DNA from: Hyphomicrobiales bacterium
GTDB lineage: Bacteria > Pseudomonadota > Alphaproteobacteria > Rhizobiales > Rhizobiaceae
Length of the DNA stretch: 64,000 bases
Direction: 5' to 3'
Assembly (NCBI GenBank): GCA_900472575.1
Contig: UCIV01000019.1
Span: forward strand, 186,001 to 250,000
In this document: one piece after another, positions 17,384 through 25,519 of the stretch
Position numbering within the stretch: the first letter of the stretch is position 1
How the letters are laid out: each line of letters begins with the position of its first letter
Translations under genes and position numbers: made by a program
The notes under the pieces: generated by a model
What the model was told of the DNA's origin: nothing
Databases searched by the model: none
The model's input: only the letters and a program-made list of their open reading frames with translations

Positions 17384-20107
17384 ATGCAGAAGACGCTGCT
17401 ACGTTATATCTGGACGCATACGAGGCCACAGCAGGTCTTCATCCTGCTGATCGTCGCCTTGTCGATGATCCCGTATTTCCTTGCCTTCGACCTTCCCAAA
17501 CAGATCATCAACGGCCCGATCCAAGGCCAGGGTTTCGAAGATCTCAGCACCACCCAGAATTTTCTGGATTTCTCGATCAGCATTCCTTTCGTTGATTACA
17601 CATTCGGCTTCGACGGTTTTCCGCTCGACCGCATGCAGACGCTGGTCGCGCTCAGCAGCGTCTTCCTGCTTCTGGTGATCATCAACGGCGCATTCAAATA
17701 CTACATCAATACCTACAAGGGCCGGCTCGGCGAGCGCCTGCTGCGCCGCATCCGCTTCGAGCTTGTCGATCGAGTGCTGCGTTTTCCGCCCCGCCACGCG
17801 AAGAGCCTGAACGGCGCCGAGATCGCCAGCATGATCAAGGACGAAGTGGAGCCGTTCGGCGGTTTCACCGGAGATGCCTTCGTCCAGCCGGCACTGCTGG
17901 GCGGCCAGGCTCTCGCCGCATTGTTCTTCATCATCCTGCAGAACTTCTGGCTCGGCATGGTCGCGGCGTTCATGGTCGCGATCCAGGTGATCATCATTCC
18001 GAAGATGCGCCGCCGGCTGATCGAACTCGGTCGGCAGCGGCAGATCACGGCACGACGGCTGGCTGGCAAGGTTAATGAAGTGGTCGAGGGCCTCGGCACG
18101 ATCCACGCCTATGACACATCGAATTTCGAGCGCGCGGACGTGGCAAGCCGGCTGGGTGAAATCTACCGCATCCGCTACGATCTCTACCAGTGGAAGTTCC
18201 TGGTCAAATTCCTCAACAACTTCCTGTCGCAGGTCACGCCGTTCCTTTTCTATCTCATCGGCGGCTATCTGACGCTGCGCGGCACCCTCGACGTCGGTCA
18301 GCTTGTCGCCGTCATCAATGCCTACAAGGACTTGCCGGGACCTTTGAAGGAGCTGATTGACTGGGACCAGGCGCGCCAGGACGTGCAGGTAAAATACGAG
18401 CAGGTCTTCGAGAACTTCGAAGTCGAGGATCTCATCAACCCGGCCATTCACACTCTCACTCCGGCATCGACACAGCAGAAGCTCGAAACACTTCACGCTG
18501 TTTCAGTGTCGCTCAACGACGACAGCGGCGCCAAGGTTGTCGACCACGTCACGTTGAAGATCGATCGTGGCGAAACGGTTGCGATGGTGGATCATACAGG
18601 CCGTGGCGCAGAAGCGATGGCTGAAGCTTTCGGTCGGCTCTCATGGCCTTCGAGCGGCCGAATCTGCCTCGGGGATCAGGATATCCGGGAACTTCCGGAA
18701 TCCGTAACCGGACGCCATATCTCCTATGTCTCCACGGATAGCTACTTCTTCCATGGCAGCCTGAAGGACAACCTTCTTTACGGTCTCAAACATGCTCCGG
18801 TCAAAAGACACGAGTATGAAGGCAAGGACATGCGCCAACGACTTTGGGAGATCCGCGAAGCCAAAAAGGCGGGCAATCCACACCTCGACATCCGTGCCGG
18901 CTGGGTGGACTACAGTTACGCGGCGCTCGGCAACGGCGCCAAGGAGGACTTGCAGAAATCGCTTCTCGCAGCACTCGATGCCGTGCAGCTGACTGACGAC
19001 GTGCTTGAACTTGCGCTTCATTCCACAATCAATCCGGACGAGGATCCGGAATTTGCAACGCGCGTGGTAGAGATGCGCAGGGCCTTGCGTGCCCGTATGA
19101 ACGAACTGGGCATGGAATCCCTCGTCATCCCGTTCGAGCCGGACGGCTACAACTCCCAGGCAACAGTCGCCGAAAACCTGCTGTTCGGCGCGACGTTGGC
19201 GCCTCTCACGCCGGACAATGAATTGCTATCCAGCGAGCATTTTTATACCGCGCTCAACAAGGTCGGGCTGCAGCGGCCATTCGTCGAAATGGGGCGGACA
19301 GTCGCCCGGAACCTCGTTGAAATATTCGGTGGGCTACCGGCAGACCACCCGTTCTTCCGTCAGGTCACAACGCTGTCTGCAGAAGATATCAGCTACTACC
19401 AGAGCCTGCTGCAGCGAAAAAATGAACCCAAGCCGGTCAATTTCCGACTATCCAGTGCAGACAAGGCCTTCATCCGCCTGACGCTGGAATATATCGAGCC
19501 ACGATACCGCCTTGGCATTTTGACAACCGAGCTTCAGAACAAGATCGTCGGTTCACGCGAACTGTTTTACACCGAGCTACCAGCTCATCTGCGGGAACTT
19601 ATCGAACGCTACGATCCCGATAAATACGTTTCCGTTGCGACGCTGCGTGAGAATATTGTTTTTGGAAAGCTGAGCAACAGTAACGCGGATGGCGTCGTCG
19701 AGCTTCGCACGTTGGCAGGCGCTGTTTCACGCGAGCTCGGCTTTGCCAACCAGCTTCTAAAAGCCGGTCTCGATTACGACATTGGCGCTGGCGGACGACG
19801 TTTGACACCAATCCAGCGACGAAAACTTAATCTTGCCCGCGCATTAATTCGGCGATCTGACTATTACGTGTTCAATAAACCGCTTCCTGGGCTCGAAAGA
19901 CACACCCAGGAGGAAATTGTGCAGAACGTACTTGCATTTCTGGGTCAACAGGAGAATGATCCAGCTGTAATCTGGGTCTTGTCAAATATTTCTTTGTCAC
20001 GTTTGTTTGACAAGGTCGTCATGTTTGACGGAGGCGCAATCCTCGAAGAGGGCTCGTACGAGACGCTCGAACAGGAGAGCGGAACCTTCAAGGCTCTGGT
20101 GGCTTAG
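17384..20107 (+). CDS. ABC-exporter-like protein with degenerate nucleotide-binding domain
   Basis: This 907-residue protein starts like a type IV ABC exporter, with an ABC transmembrane domain over about residues 15-320. An NBD-like region runs from about 365 to the end, but every catalytic motif is altered. Walker A reads DHTGRGAEA (403-411), with A409 in the Lys place. The signature reads LTPIQ (807-811). Walker B reads VFNKP (829-833), with Asn and Lys replacing Asp-Glu. The H-loop has Ser/Asn at 867-868. About 350 residues separate the Q-loop-like part from the signature, and the piece following a Q-loop recurs three times (DNLLYG 462-467, ENLLFG 597-602, ENIVFG 756-761). ATP hydrolysis looks impossible by the usual mechanism. 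The reading frame is intact, so it is not a pseudogene. The next gene encodes a cyclic-nucleotide-binding protein. Confidence 0.8.
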   Translation: MQKTLLRYIWTHTRPQQVFILLIVALSMIPYFLAFDLPKQIINGPIQGQGFEDLSTTQNFLDFSISIPFVDYTFGFDGFPLDRMQTLVALSSVFLLLVIINGAFKYYINTYKGRLGERLLRRIRFELVDRVLRFPPRHAKSLNGAEIASMIKDEVEPFGGFTGDAFVQPALLGGQALAALFFIILQNFWLGMVAAFMVAIQVIIIPKMRRRLIELGRQRQITARRLAGKVNEVVEGLGTIHAYDTSNFERADVASRLGEIYRIRYDLYQWKFLVKFLNNFLSQVTPFLFYLIGGYLTLRGTLDVGQLVAVINAYKDLPGPLKELIDWDQARQDVQVKYEQVFENFEVEDLINPAIHTLTPASTQQKLETLHAVSVSLNDDSGAKVVDHVTLKIDRGETVAMVDHTGRGAEAMAEAFGRLSWPSSGRICLGDQDIRELPESVTGRHISYVSTDSYFFHGSLKDNLLYGLKHAPVKRHEYEGKDMRQRLWEIREAKKAGNPHLDIRAGWVDYSYAALGNGAKEDLQKSLLAALDAVQLTDDVLELALHSTINPDEDPEFATRVVEMRRALRARMNELGMESLVIPFEPDGYNSQATVAENLLFGATLAPLTPDNELLSSEHFYTALNKVGLQRPFVEMGRTVARNLVEIFGGLPADHPFFRQVTTLSAEDISYYQSLLQRKNEPKPVNFRLSSADKAFIRLTLEYIEPRYRLGILTTELQNKIVGSRELFYTELPAHLRELIERYDPDKYVSVATLRENIVFGKLSNSNADGVVELRTLAGAVSRELGFANQLLKAGLDYDIGAGGRRLTPIQRRKLNLARALIRRSDYYVFNKPLPGLERHTQEEIVQNVLAFLGQQENDPAVIWVLSNISLSRLFDKVVMFDGGAILEEGSYETLEQESGTFKALVA

Positions 20108-20138
20108 CCATCTGTCCGACAGGAAAGGCGGAAGAGCG

Positions 20139-20594
20139 ATGTTGCTATGTGATGAAGTCCAGCTGCTGCGGAAACTCCCGTATTTTGCGGAAGTAGATAC
20201 CTGCAAGCTCAAACTGCTCGCGTTCGCATCCGAACGCGTGACGTTCAAGGCTGGTCAACGCCTCTTCACCCAGGGCGACGCGGGAGATTCCGCCTATTTC
20301 ATTCTCAGCGGCAGCGTGGAGTTTCTTGTCAGCACGCCTGACGGCCCTGTGAAGGTCAGCGAACGCGGTCCCAACTCGATCGTCGGCGACATCTCGCTGC
20401 TCTGCGATGGGCCACGCAGCTCGACGGTTCAGGCTGCCGGCGTGGTCGAAGCCTTGAAGATCAACAAGGACTACCTGTTCCGGATCATGGACGATTGCCC
20501 AGGCATGACCATGAAGATGACGCGCGCAATCGCCGAGCGGCTGCGCCTGACATCGTCGGAACTTGATCAGGTTCGCGCCTTGCAGAAGGCCTGA
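20139..20594 (+). CDS. Stand-alone cyclic nucleotide-binding domain protein
   Basis: A 151-residue protein consisting almost only of a cNMP-binding beta-roll (about residues 8-125) and a C-terminal helix. The phosphate-binding cassette reads GDISLLCDGPRSSTVQA (83-99). The phosphate-contacting Arg (R93) is kept, but the usual Glu that holds the ribose is Asp (D84). There is no helix-turn-helix, so it is not a Crp-type transcription factor. The ATG at 20139 has a purine-rich GGCGGAAGAG upstream. It lies 31 bases after the ABC-like gene and is probably co-transcribed, suggesting it senses a nucleotide and acts on that protein. Confidence 0.85.
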   Translation: MLLCDEVQLLRKLPYFAEVDTCKLKLLAFASERVTFKAGQRLFTQGDAGDSAYFILSGSVEFLVSTPDGPVKVSERGPNSIVGDISLLCDGPRSSTVQAAGVVEALKINKDYLFRIMDDCPGMTMKMTRAIAERLRLTSSELDQVRALQKA

Positions 20595-20608
20595 GCGGCC
20601 TCATACTC

Positions 20609-21091
20609 TCATAGCCTGCGATACATAAAATACCTGCCTTCATTGACCGAAGGCAGGCGAGGGAGTGCGTCGAGCTGCGGGTGTTCGAGCGGCAGGCCGC
20701 TGACGGCGTAACCACCCGGCTGAAGCATGGCGGCAACCATCTGCGGCAGCCATGACAGCGTGATGGCATCCTTGTCCGGATAACCCGTACCAATATCCGC
20801 GTGGACCAGCGCTGCGCCGGTTCCGGCAAACTCCTGCCCCGTCTCGTTGATCTCGCCGGTGACGAAATCATCTTCATGCGGCGCCGTTGTGCGATGTGCA
20901 TTCATCGCGCGATCGAATGCGATGACCCGCCGCTCGGGAAAAAGCTCGCGCAGATGGCTGTAGGTCCTGCCATTGCCCAATCCCACCTCAAGAACATCCC
21001 CTTGCGCCGGAAGACCGAGGTCATTGGCAACATGGTTGAGGATATCGCGCTGGGCAGACATGCGATTGATGAATGTGTCGAGGCGGCTCAT
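20609..21091 (-). CDS. Small class I SAM-dependent methyltransferase
   Basis: A 160-residue protein with a single Rossmann-type methyltransferase fold. Motif I is DVLEVGLGNGRTYSHL (about residues 32-47), the acidic strand-2 end is IAFDRAMNAH, and a later LQPGGYAVSG matches motif III. It is shorter than most class I enzymes and seems to lack a substrate-recognition cap. The substrate is unknown. It converges on the cNMP-binding gene (14 bases apart) and lies 15 bases downstream of the UDP-sugar dehydrogenase on the same strand, so it may be co-transcribed with that gene. Confidence 0.8.
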   Translation of the reverse strand: MSRLDTFINRMSAQRDILNHVANDLGLPAQGDVLEVGLGNGRTYSHLRELFPERRVIAFDRAMNAHRTTAPHEDDFVTGEINETGQEFAGTGAALVHADIGTGYPDKDAITLSWLPQMVAAMLQPGGYAVSGLPLEHPQLDALPRLPSVNEGRYFMYRRL

Positions 21092-21106
21092 GGTCTTTCC
21101 AGTGTC

Positions 21107-22447
21107 TCAGGCTTTGACGATGACGTCGGAGGAAATTCCCTTGCGGGCGAAGATGTTGCGGGTATCGACGATCAATGGGGCAAGGCGGGATATAGCGTCG
21201 TAATCGACATTATCATGGTCAGTAGCGATGACCACGGCATCGAACGATTTGAGCGCGGCCTCATCCCACTCTATCGACCGACGGCCCTTCAGTTCGGCAT
21301 ATTCGCGGGTCGACGGGATTTCCGATACGTAAGGGTCAAAATAGGCTACCGACCCGCCACGGCGCTCGATCAGTTCCATCAGCCGCAGGGATGGGCTTTC
21401 TCGAATGTCGGGCACGTTCTTCTTGTAGGCGAGACCGATCAGAAGCACTTTCGAACGGCTGAGCGCCTTGCCGCTGCGGATATCCAGAGCTTCCGCAAGG
21501 CGGGTGACGATGTGATGCGGCATGGCGGTGTTGATCTCGCCGGCCAGTTCGATGAAGCGCGTCGGCGTCTCGAATTCACGGGATTTCCAGGTCAGATAGA
21601 ACGGATCGATCGGGATGCAGTGACCGCCAAGGCCGGGGCCTGGATAAAAGGGCATGTAGCCGAAAGGCTTGGACTTTGCCGCATCGATAACCTCCCACAC
21701 ATCGATGCCCATAGCGTCGTAGACGAGCTTCAATTCGTTGACGAGCGCGATGTTGACGGCGCGAAAGATGTTTTCGGTGAGCTTTACAGCCTCGGCCGTG
21801 GCCGTGGTGGAGACCGGCACGATGGTCTCGACGGTCGCGCCATAGAAAGCCTGCATCAGTCCTGCCGCAGCTTCACCATCGCCGGCGACCACTTTCGGGA
21901 TGCTGGCCGTGTGAAACTGGCGGTTGCCGGGATCTTCGCGCTCTGGCGAATAACCGAGGAAGAAATCAACGCCTGACTTCAGGCCGGTCTTTTCGAGGAT
22001 CGGCTTTACAACCTCGTCGGTCGTGCCCGGATAGGTGGTCGATTCGAGGACGATCAGCTGGCCCGGGCGCAGGGTTTTGGCAATCGCCTCTGCCGTCTTC
22101 GCCACATAGGAGAGGTCAGGATCGCGATGCGCCGTCAGCGGCGTCGGCACGCAGATGGCGATGATATCGCATTCGGCCAGGCGGCTGAAATCGCAGGTTG
22201 CCGCGAAACGCCCGGCCTCGCATTCAGCCTTCAAAACCTCTGTCGGAACCGCTTCGATATAGCTTTCGCGGCGATCGATGAACTCGATCTTGGACGGGTC
22301 GATATCGAAGCCAGTGACCGAGTAACCTGCCCGTGCAAAGGCCATCGCCAGAGGCAAACCGACATAGCCAAGCCCCACGACGCCAGCCTTGGCCGTGCGT
22401 GCGGTGATCTTCGCATGAAGCGTCGAGGAAAGGGCGGTATCAGTCAT
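21107..22447 (-). CDS. UDP-N-acetylglucosamine 6-dehydrogenase-like nucleotide sugar dehydrogenase
   Basis: A 446-residue member of the UDP-glucose/GDP-mannose dehydrogenase superfamily, of the WbpA/TviB/WecC type. The NAD site is GLGYVGLPLA (about residues 25-34) and the catalytic cysteine is C277 in GPGLGGHCIPIDPFYL. This motif is favoured by enzymes oxidising UDP-HexNAc to the uronic acid. A C-terminal domain with LIGLAYKKNVPDIRESP completes it. It likely supplies UDP-GlcNAcA (or the Gal or Man epimer) for a surface polysaccharide. It diverges from a GT4 glycosyltransferase gene across 108 bases. The family is sure; the substrate is inferred. Confidence 0.85.
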   Translation of the reverse strand: MTDTALSSTLHAKITARTAKAGVVGLGYVGLPLAMAFARAGYSVTGFDIDPSKIEFIDRRESYIEAVPTEVLKAECEAGRFAATCDFSRLAECDIIAICVPTPLTAHRDPDLSYVAKTAEAIAKTLRPGQLIVLESTTYPGTTDEVVKPILEKTGLKSGVDFFLGYSPEREDPGNRQFHTASIPKVVAGDGEAAAGLMQAFYGATVETIVPVSTTATAEAVKLTENIFRAVNIALVNELKLVYDAMGIDVWEVIDAAKSKPFGYMPFYPGPGLGGHCIPIDPFYLTWKSREFETPTRFIELAGEINTAMPHHIVTRLAEALDIRSGKALSRSKVLLIGLAYKKNVPDIRESPSLRLMELIERRGGSVAYFDPYVSEIPSTREYAELKGRRSIEWDEAALKSFDAVVIATDHDNVDYDAISRLAPLIVDTRNIFARKGISSDVIVKA

Positions 22448-22555
22448 GACGGGAGAAATCCTAGCGGTGAGGCGGTGGCTGACAGTTGTGAGAGATGCGC
22501 CGACGTGTCAAGAGTGGTCACGGGGAGATGATCATACCCGCATGATGCCAGGCCT

Positions 22556-23644
22556 ATGAAAATCCTGTTCTATTCGCCGCTGAAATCACCGAACCATCCC
22601 GTTCCGTCTGGAGACCGGTTGATGGCGCGGCTTATCGTCCGGGCACTGACCAGCCTCGGGCACGAGGTTTCGATAGCGTCCGAAATGCGCAGTTTCATGC
22701 GCTCGGCCGATATGCAGGATCTCTTCGAGGCGAACAAGGTGGAGGCCGCAGAAGAGATCAAGCGGATCACCGCCGAATATTCCGGCACGACTGCGCCCGA
22801 CCTTTGGTTCACCTATCATCCCTATTACAAGGCACCCGACCTGCTGGGCCCGGCGATTGCGCGGCATTTCGGCATCCCGTTGATCAATGCGGAGGCTTCC
22901 TATTCGTTGCGCCGGAATATCGGCGTGTGGGAGGTGTCGCAGGAGATACTGCTCGAGAGCATCAAGAGTGCCACGGTCAATCTCTGCTTCACCAGACGGG
23001 ACCGCGACGGGTTGAACGCCGCTGCTCCCGAGGCCCGGCTGGAAATGATCGCCCCCTTCATAGACACTGCGCCCTATCTCAAACGCACGCCGTCCCCCGA
23101 GCCGGGGCGGCTGATCAGCGTGGCGATGATGCGGCCGGGGGACAAGCTGTCCAGCTATCTGGCACTGGCAGAAAGCCTGAGCCTGATCCGGCATCTGCCA
23201 TGGACGCTTTCGATCGCAGGTGATGGCGAGTGCCGACAGGAGGTGGAGCGCGCTTTTGCAATATTCGACCCCAACCGGATAGAATGGCTGGGCACCTTGC
23301 CGGAAGACGAAATCGCCGAGCTTCTGTCGCGCGGTTCGATCTTCGTGTGGCCGGGACATGGAGAGGCCTACGGGCTTGCCTATCTCGAAGCCCAGGCTGC
23401 GGGCCTTCCGGTTGTCGCCGAGGCAATTGCCGGTGTTCCCGAAGTCGTCGAACACGGCAGGACCGGCCTGCTGACGGCACAAGGTGACAGAACTGCATTT
23501 GCGGAAGCGATCAGCGATCTTCTCCGTGACGACCAATCAAGAGAGCGACTTGCCAGCGAAGCAAGGATTTTCGCGGGCGAGGAACGATCGATTAGCGGTG
23601 CAGCGGAAAACCTGCGCCGGATACTCGATACCTATGTGAGATAA
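22556..23644 (+). CDS. GT4 family glycosyltransferase
   Basis: A 362-residue GT-B fold transferase. The C-terminal half has the GT4 donor-site signature HGEAYGLAYLEAQAAGLPVV (E-x7-E arrangement) and GVPEVVEHGRTGLL. The N-terminal acceptor domain begins MKILFYSPLKSPNHPVPSGD, placing the first beta-strand at the very start. A cytosolic, retaining transferase building a surface glycan is expected; donor and acceptor are unknown. It lies 4 bases before the polysaccharide deacetylase-like gene and is surely co-transcribed with it. Confidence 0.88.
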   Translation: MKILFYSPLKSPNHPVPSGDRLMARLIVRALTSLGHEVSIASEMRSFMRSADMQDLFEANKVEAAEEIKRITAEYSGTTAPDLWFTYHPYYKAPDLLGPAIARHFGIPLINAEASYSLRRNIGVWEVSQEILLESIKSATVNLCFTRRDRDGLNAAAPEARLEMIAPFIDTAPYLKRTPSPEPGRLISVAMMRPGDKLSSYLALAESLSLIRHLPWTLSIAGDGECRQEVERAFAIFDPNRIEWLGTLPEDEIAELLSRGSIFVWPGHGEAYGLAYLEAQAAGLPVVAEAIAGVPEVVEHGRTGLLTAQGDRTAFAEAISDLLRDDQSRERLASEARIFAGEERSISGAAENLRRILDTYVR

Positions 23645-23648
23645 CAGG

Positions 23649-24389
23649 ATGAGCAGACAACACTTCATCGATACGCTCGATGCATATGCCAAGGATGGCA
23701 GGACGGTGCAGCTGTGGTTGCGCGATGACGACGCCATCGCGCCGACTGCGGCGCTGTCGCTTCTGCTCGACCTGTCGGCGCGCTGGAATGCGCCGATGAC
23801 GATCGCTGCAATTCCTGCCGATGCGACAACCGCATTGGCTCGATTGCTGATCGAACTGCCACTGATATCGGTTGCCGTACACGGTTGGGATCATACAAAT
23901 CACGCACCGGCATCGGAGAAAAAGCAGGAACTCGGGCTGCATCGCGGCGAGGAAGCGGTGCTTGCGCGGCTGGCGGAAGGGCTGGAGCGGATTGCCGGCC
24001 TGTTCGGTGATCGCGCCGTGCCGCTGCTCGTGCCGCCGTGGAATCGTATTGCGCCGGCGCTCCTCGGCCATCTGCCGTCGCTTGGATACGTGGCGCTCTC
24101 GGTCTTCGGGCCGGAACGGGAGGAGACCCCGGTTAAGCTGGTGAATACCCATGTCGATATCATCGACTGGAAAAGCACGCGCGGCGGACGTCCGATGGAT
24201 ATTCTCTACGCCGAAGCCTCAGCGCACCTCGGCACTGGCAACACGCGATCGACAAACCTCGGCGTGCTTACCCACCATCTCGTCCATGACGATGCCGCCT
24301 GGGATTTTCTCGATGACTTTTTCGCCCTCACAGCCGGGCACCCTGCCTGCCAATGGGTTCCGGTCAGCGCGTTGATGCACGCGCGCTGA
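23649..24389 (+). CDS. Polysaccharide deacetylase-like (NodB fold) protein
   Basis: A 246-residue protein with the elements of a carbohydrate esterase family 4 / NodB-like fold. Acidic motif 1 is RDDD (residues 25-28), the zinc motif is H78-GWD-H82, and PPWNR is a motif-3 equivalent. No signal peptide is visible, so unlike many family members it may act in the cytoplasm, for example on a lipid- or nucleotide-linked sugar before export. It follows the GT4 gene by 4 bases and converges on a GT32-type gene, from which it is separated by only 3 bases. Function on an N-acetylated sugar is inferred from the fold. Confidence 0.8.
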   Translation: MSRQHFIDTLDAYAKDGRTVQLWLRDDDAIAPTAALSLLLDLSARWNAPMTIAAIPADATTALARLLIELPLISVAVHGWDHTNHAPASEKKQELGLHRGEEAVLARLAEGLERIAGLFGDRAVPLLVPPWNRIAPALLGHLPSLGYVALSVFGPEREETPVKLVNTHVDIIDWKSTRGGRPMDILYAEASAHLGTGNTRSTNLGVLTHHLVHDDAAWDFLDDFFALTAGHPACQWVPVSALMHAR

Positions 24390-24392
24390 AAG

Positions 24393-25340
24393 CTACCAGG
24401 GCTTCCAGGGGATAAGCAGACCGTCGGCATCGGCAGCCATCGCCCGAACATCCGGAAGCGATGCTCCATTCGACGCCGGAGGAGCAACGAACCCGGCGCC
24501 TGCGAGGTTGAGCGGACCGGATCTGGCGACGACGGTGAAGATCAGCGGGCCAGTCGACCACCATGCGGGGGCGTCGCCGAGTTCCTCGATCACCGAGGGC
24601 AGTGCATCGCACAATCGTGAGAAGACCGGATTGCCTGCTGGCGTCGCGAGAAAGGAGTTGGCGAAAAGCGTGCTGCCCGCACCGGTATTGCGCGGGATGT
24701 CTTCGGCGAAGACAGAGAGGCCGGTTAGCGGCAGGAAATCATGAAAGCTCCCGCGATTGCCGCCCGGATACCAGTCGCAATCGAGATAGATGCCTCCGAT
24801 ATCACGCAGGATCATGTAGCGGGCCACATCCACCGCGCCCGGAAAATCGCCGATACTCAGCATATGTCGAAGCGACGTGTGTCGATCATAACCATTTTCG
24901 GCAAGATCGGCTTCGCGCCACAGTTTATGCTGATACCCATTTGCCGCGGCATGCGCTGCCCAGGCGCCAACGGTCGGAGGAACTGGTCTTGAGCCGAGCC
25001 ATATCTGGTGGATGCATCGCGGCACCGGGACACGCGACAGCTCGGCCATTGCCGCCTTGTCCTGCGCCGAGAACACGCCGTATCGTGCAAGCTTTTCGGG
25101 CGGAGGGACGAGATGGAACTGATAACCGATCCGGGCGACAGCATTGCGTTCGGCTTTTGCCAGCTTCAACAGCGCCGATTGCAGCCGACGCGGCAGACCG
25201 AGTGACGTCCGCGCATCGGTTTTGCCGATATCCTGCGCCCGGATTTCCTGCAGCAGGTCACGCGCGGCCTCGAAATTACCTGAGCGGATCAGTGCCTTGG
25301 CTTCGCCAAGCATCCTTTTATAGTCTGGTTCGTTAATCAT
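24393..25340 (-). CDS. GT32-type glycosyltransferase with DXD motif
   Basis: A 315-residue protein carrying the glycosyltransferase sugar-binding region (OCH1/capsular type). RCIHQIWLGSRPVP starts the domain at about residue 105. AVDVARYMILRDIGGIYLDCDW contains the DXD metal-nucleotide motif (DCD), and WWSTGPLIF lies further on. The first 100 residues form a charged helical extension (LGEAKALIRSGNFEAARDLLQ), which resembles a TPR-like repeat. Such enzymes add mannose, galactose or similar to polysaccharides. It is transcribed alone, leftward, from the gap shared with the ABC importer genes. Confidence 0.83.
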   Translation of the reverse strand: MINEPDYKRMLGEAKALIRSGNFEAARDLLQEIRAQDIGKTDARTSLGLPRRLQSALLKLAKAERNAVARIGYQFHLVPPPEKLARYGVFSAQDKAAMAELSRVPVPRCIHQIWLGSRPVPPTVGAWAAHAAANGYQHKLWREADLAENGYDRHTSLRHMLSIGDFPGAVDVARYMILRDIGGIYLDCDWYPGGNRGSFHDFLPLTGLSVFAEDIPRNTGAGSTLFANSFLATPAGNPVFSRLCDALPSVIEELGDAPAWWSTGPLIFTVVARSGPLNLAGAGFVAPPASNGASLPDVRAMAADADGLLIPWKPW

Positions 25341-25519
25341 CCGCAGCTATCCGGCAGTCTTCATATGGCATGGACTATCATCATAGCTCTGCGCTACGTT
25401 CAATTCCGTTACAGCGTCAACCTGATCAGGTGCCAAACGATGCATTCCGACAAATCTGATTTTGCCGTTATACGGAAATGCGGGGGTCTGCTAAGTGGCA
25501 CCGTAGGAAAAACTGCCCG

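Noticed and set aside
17384..20107. Calling the degenerate ABC gene a pseudogene
   Set aside because: The frame is uninterrupted for 907 codons, upstream and downstream spacing is normal, and the lost residues are spread over all motifs while the transmembrane domain stays intact. Decay by frameshift or nonsense mutation is not seen.
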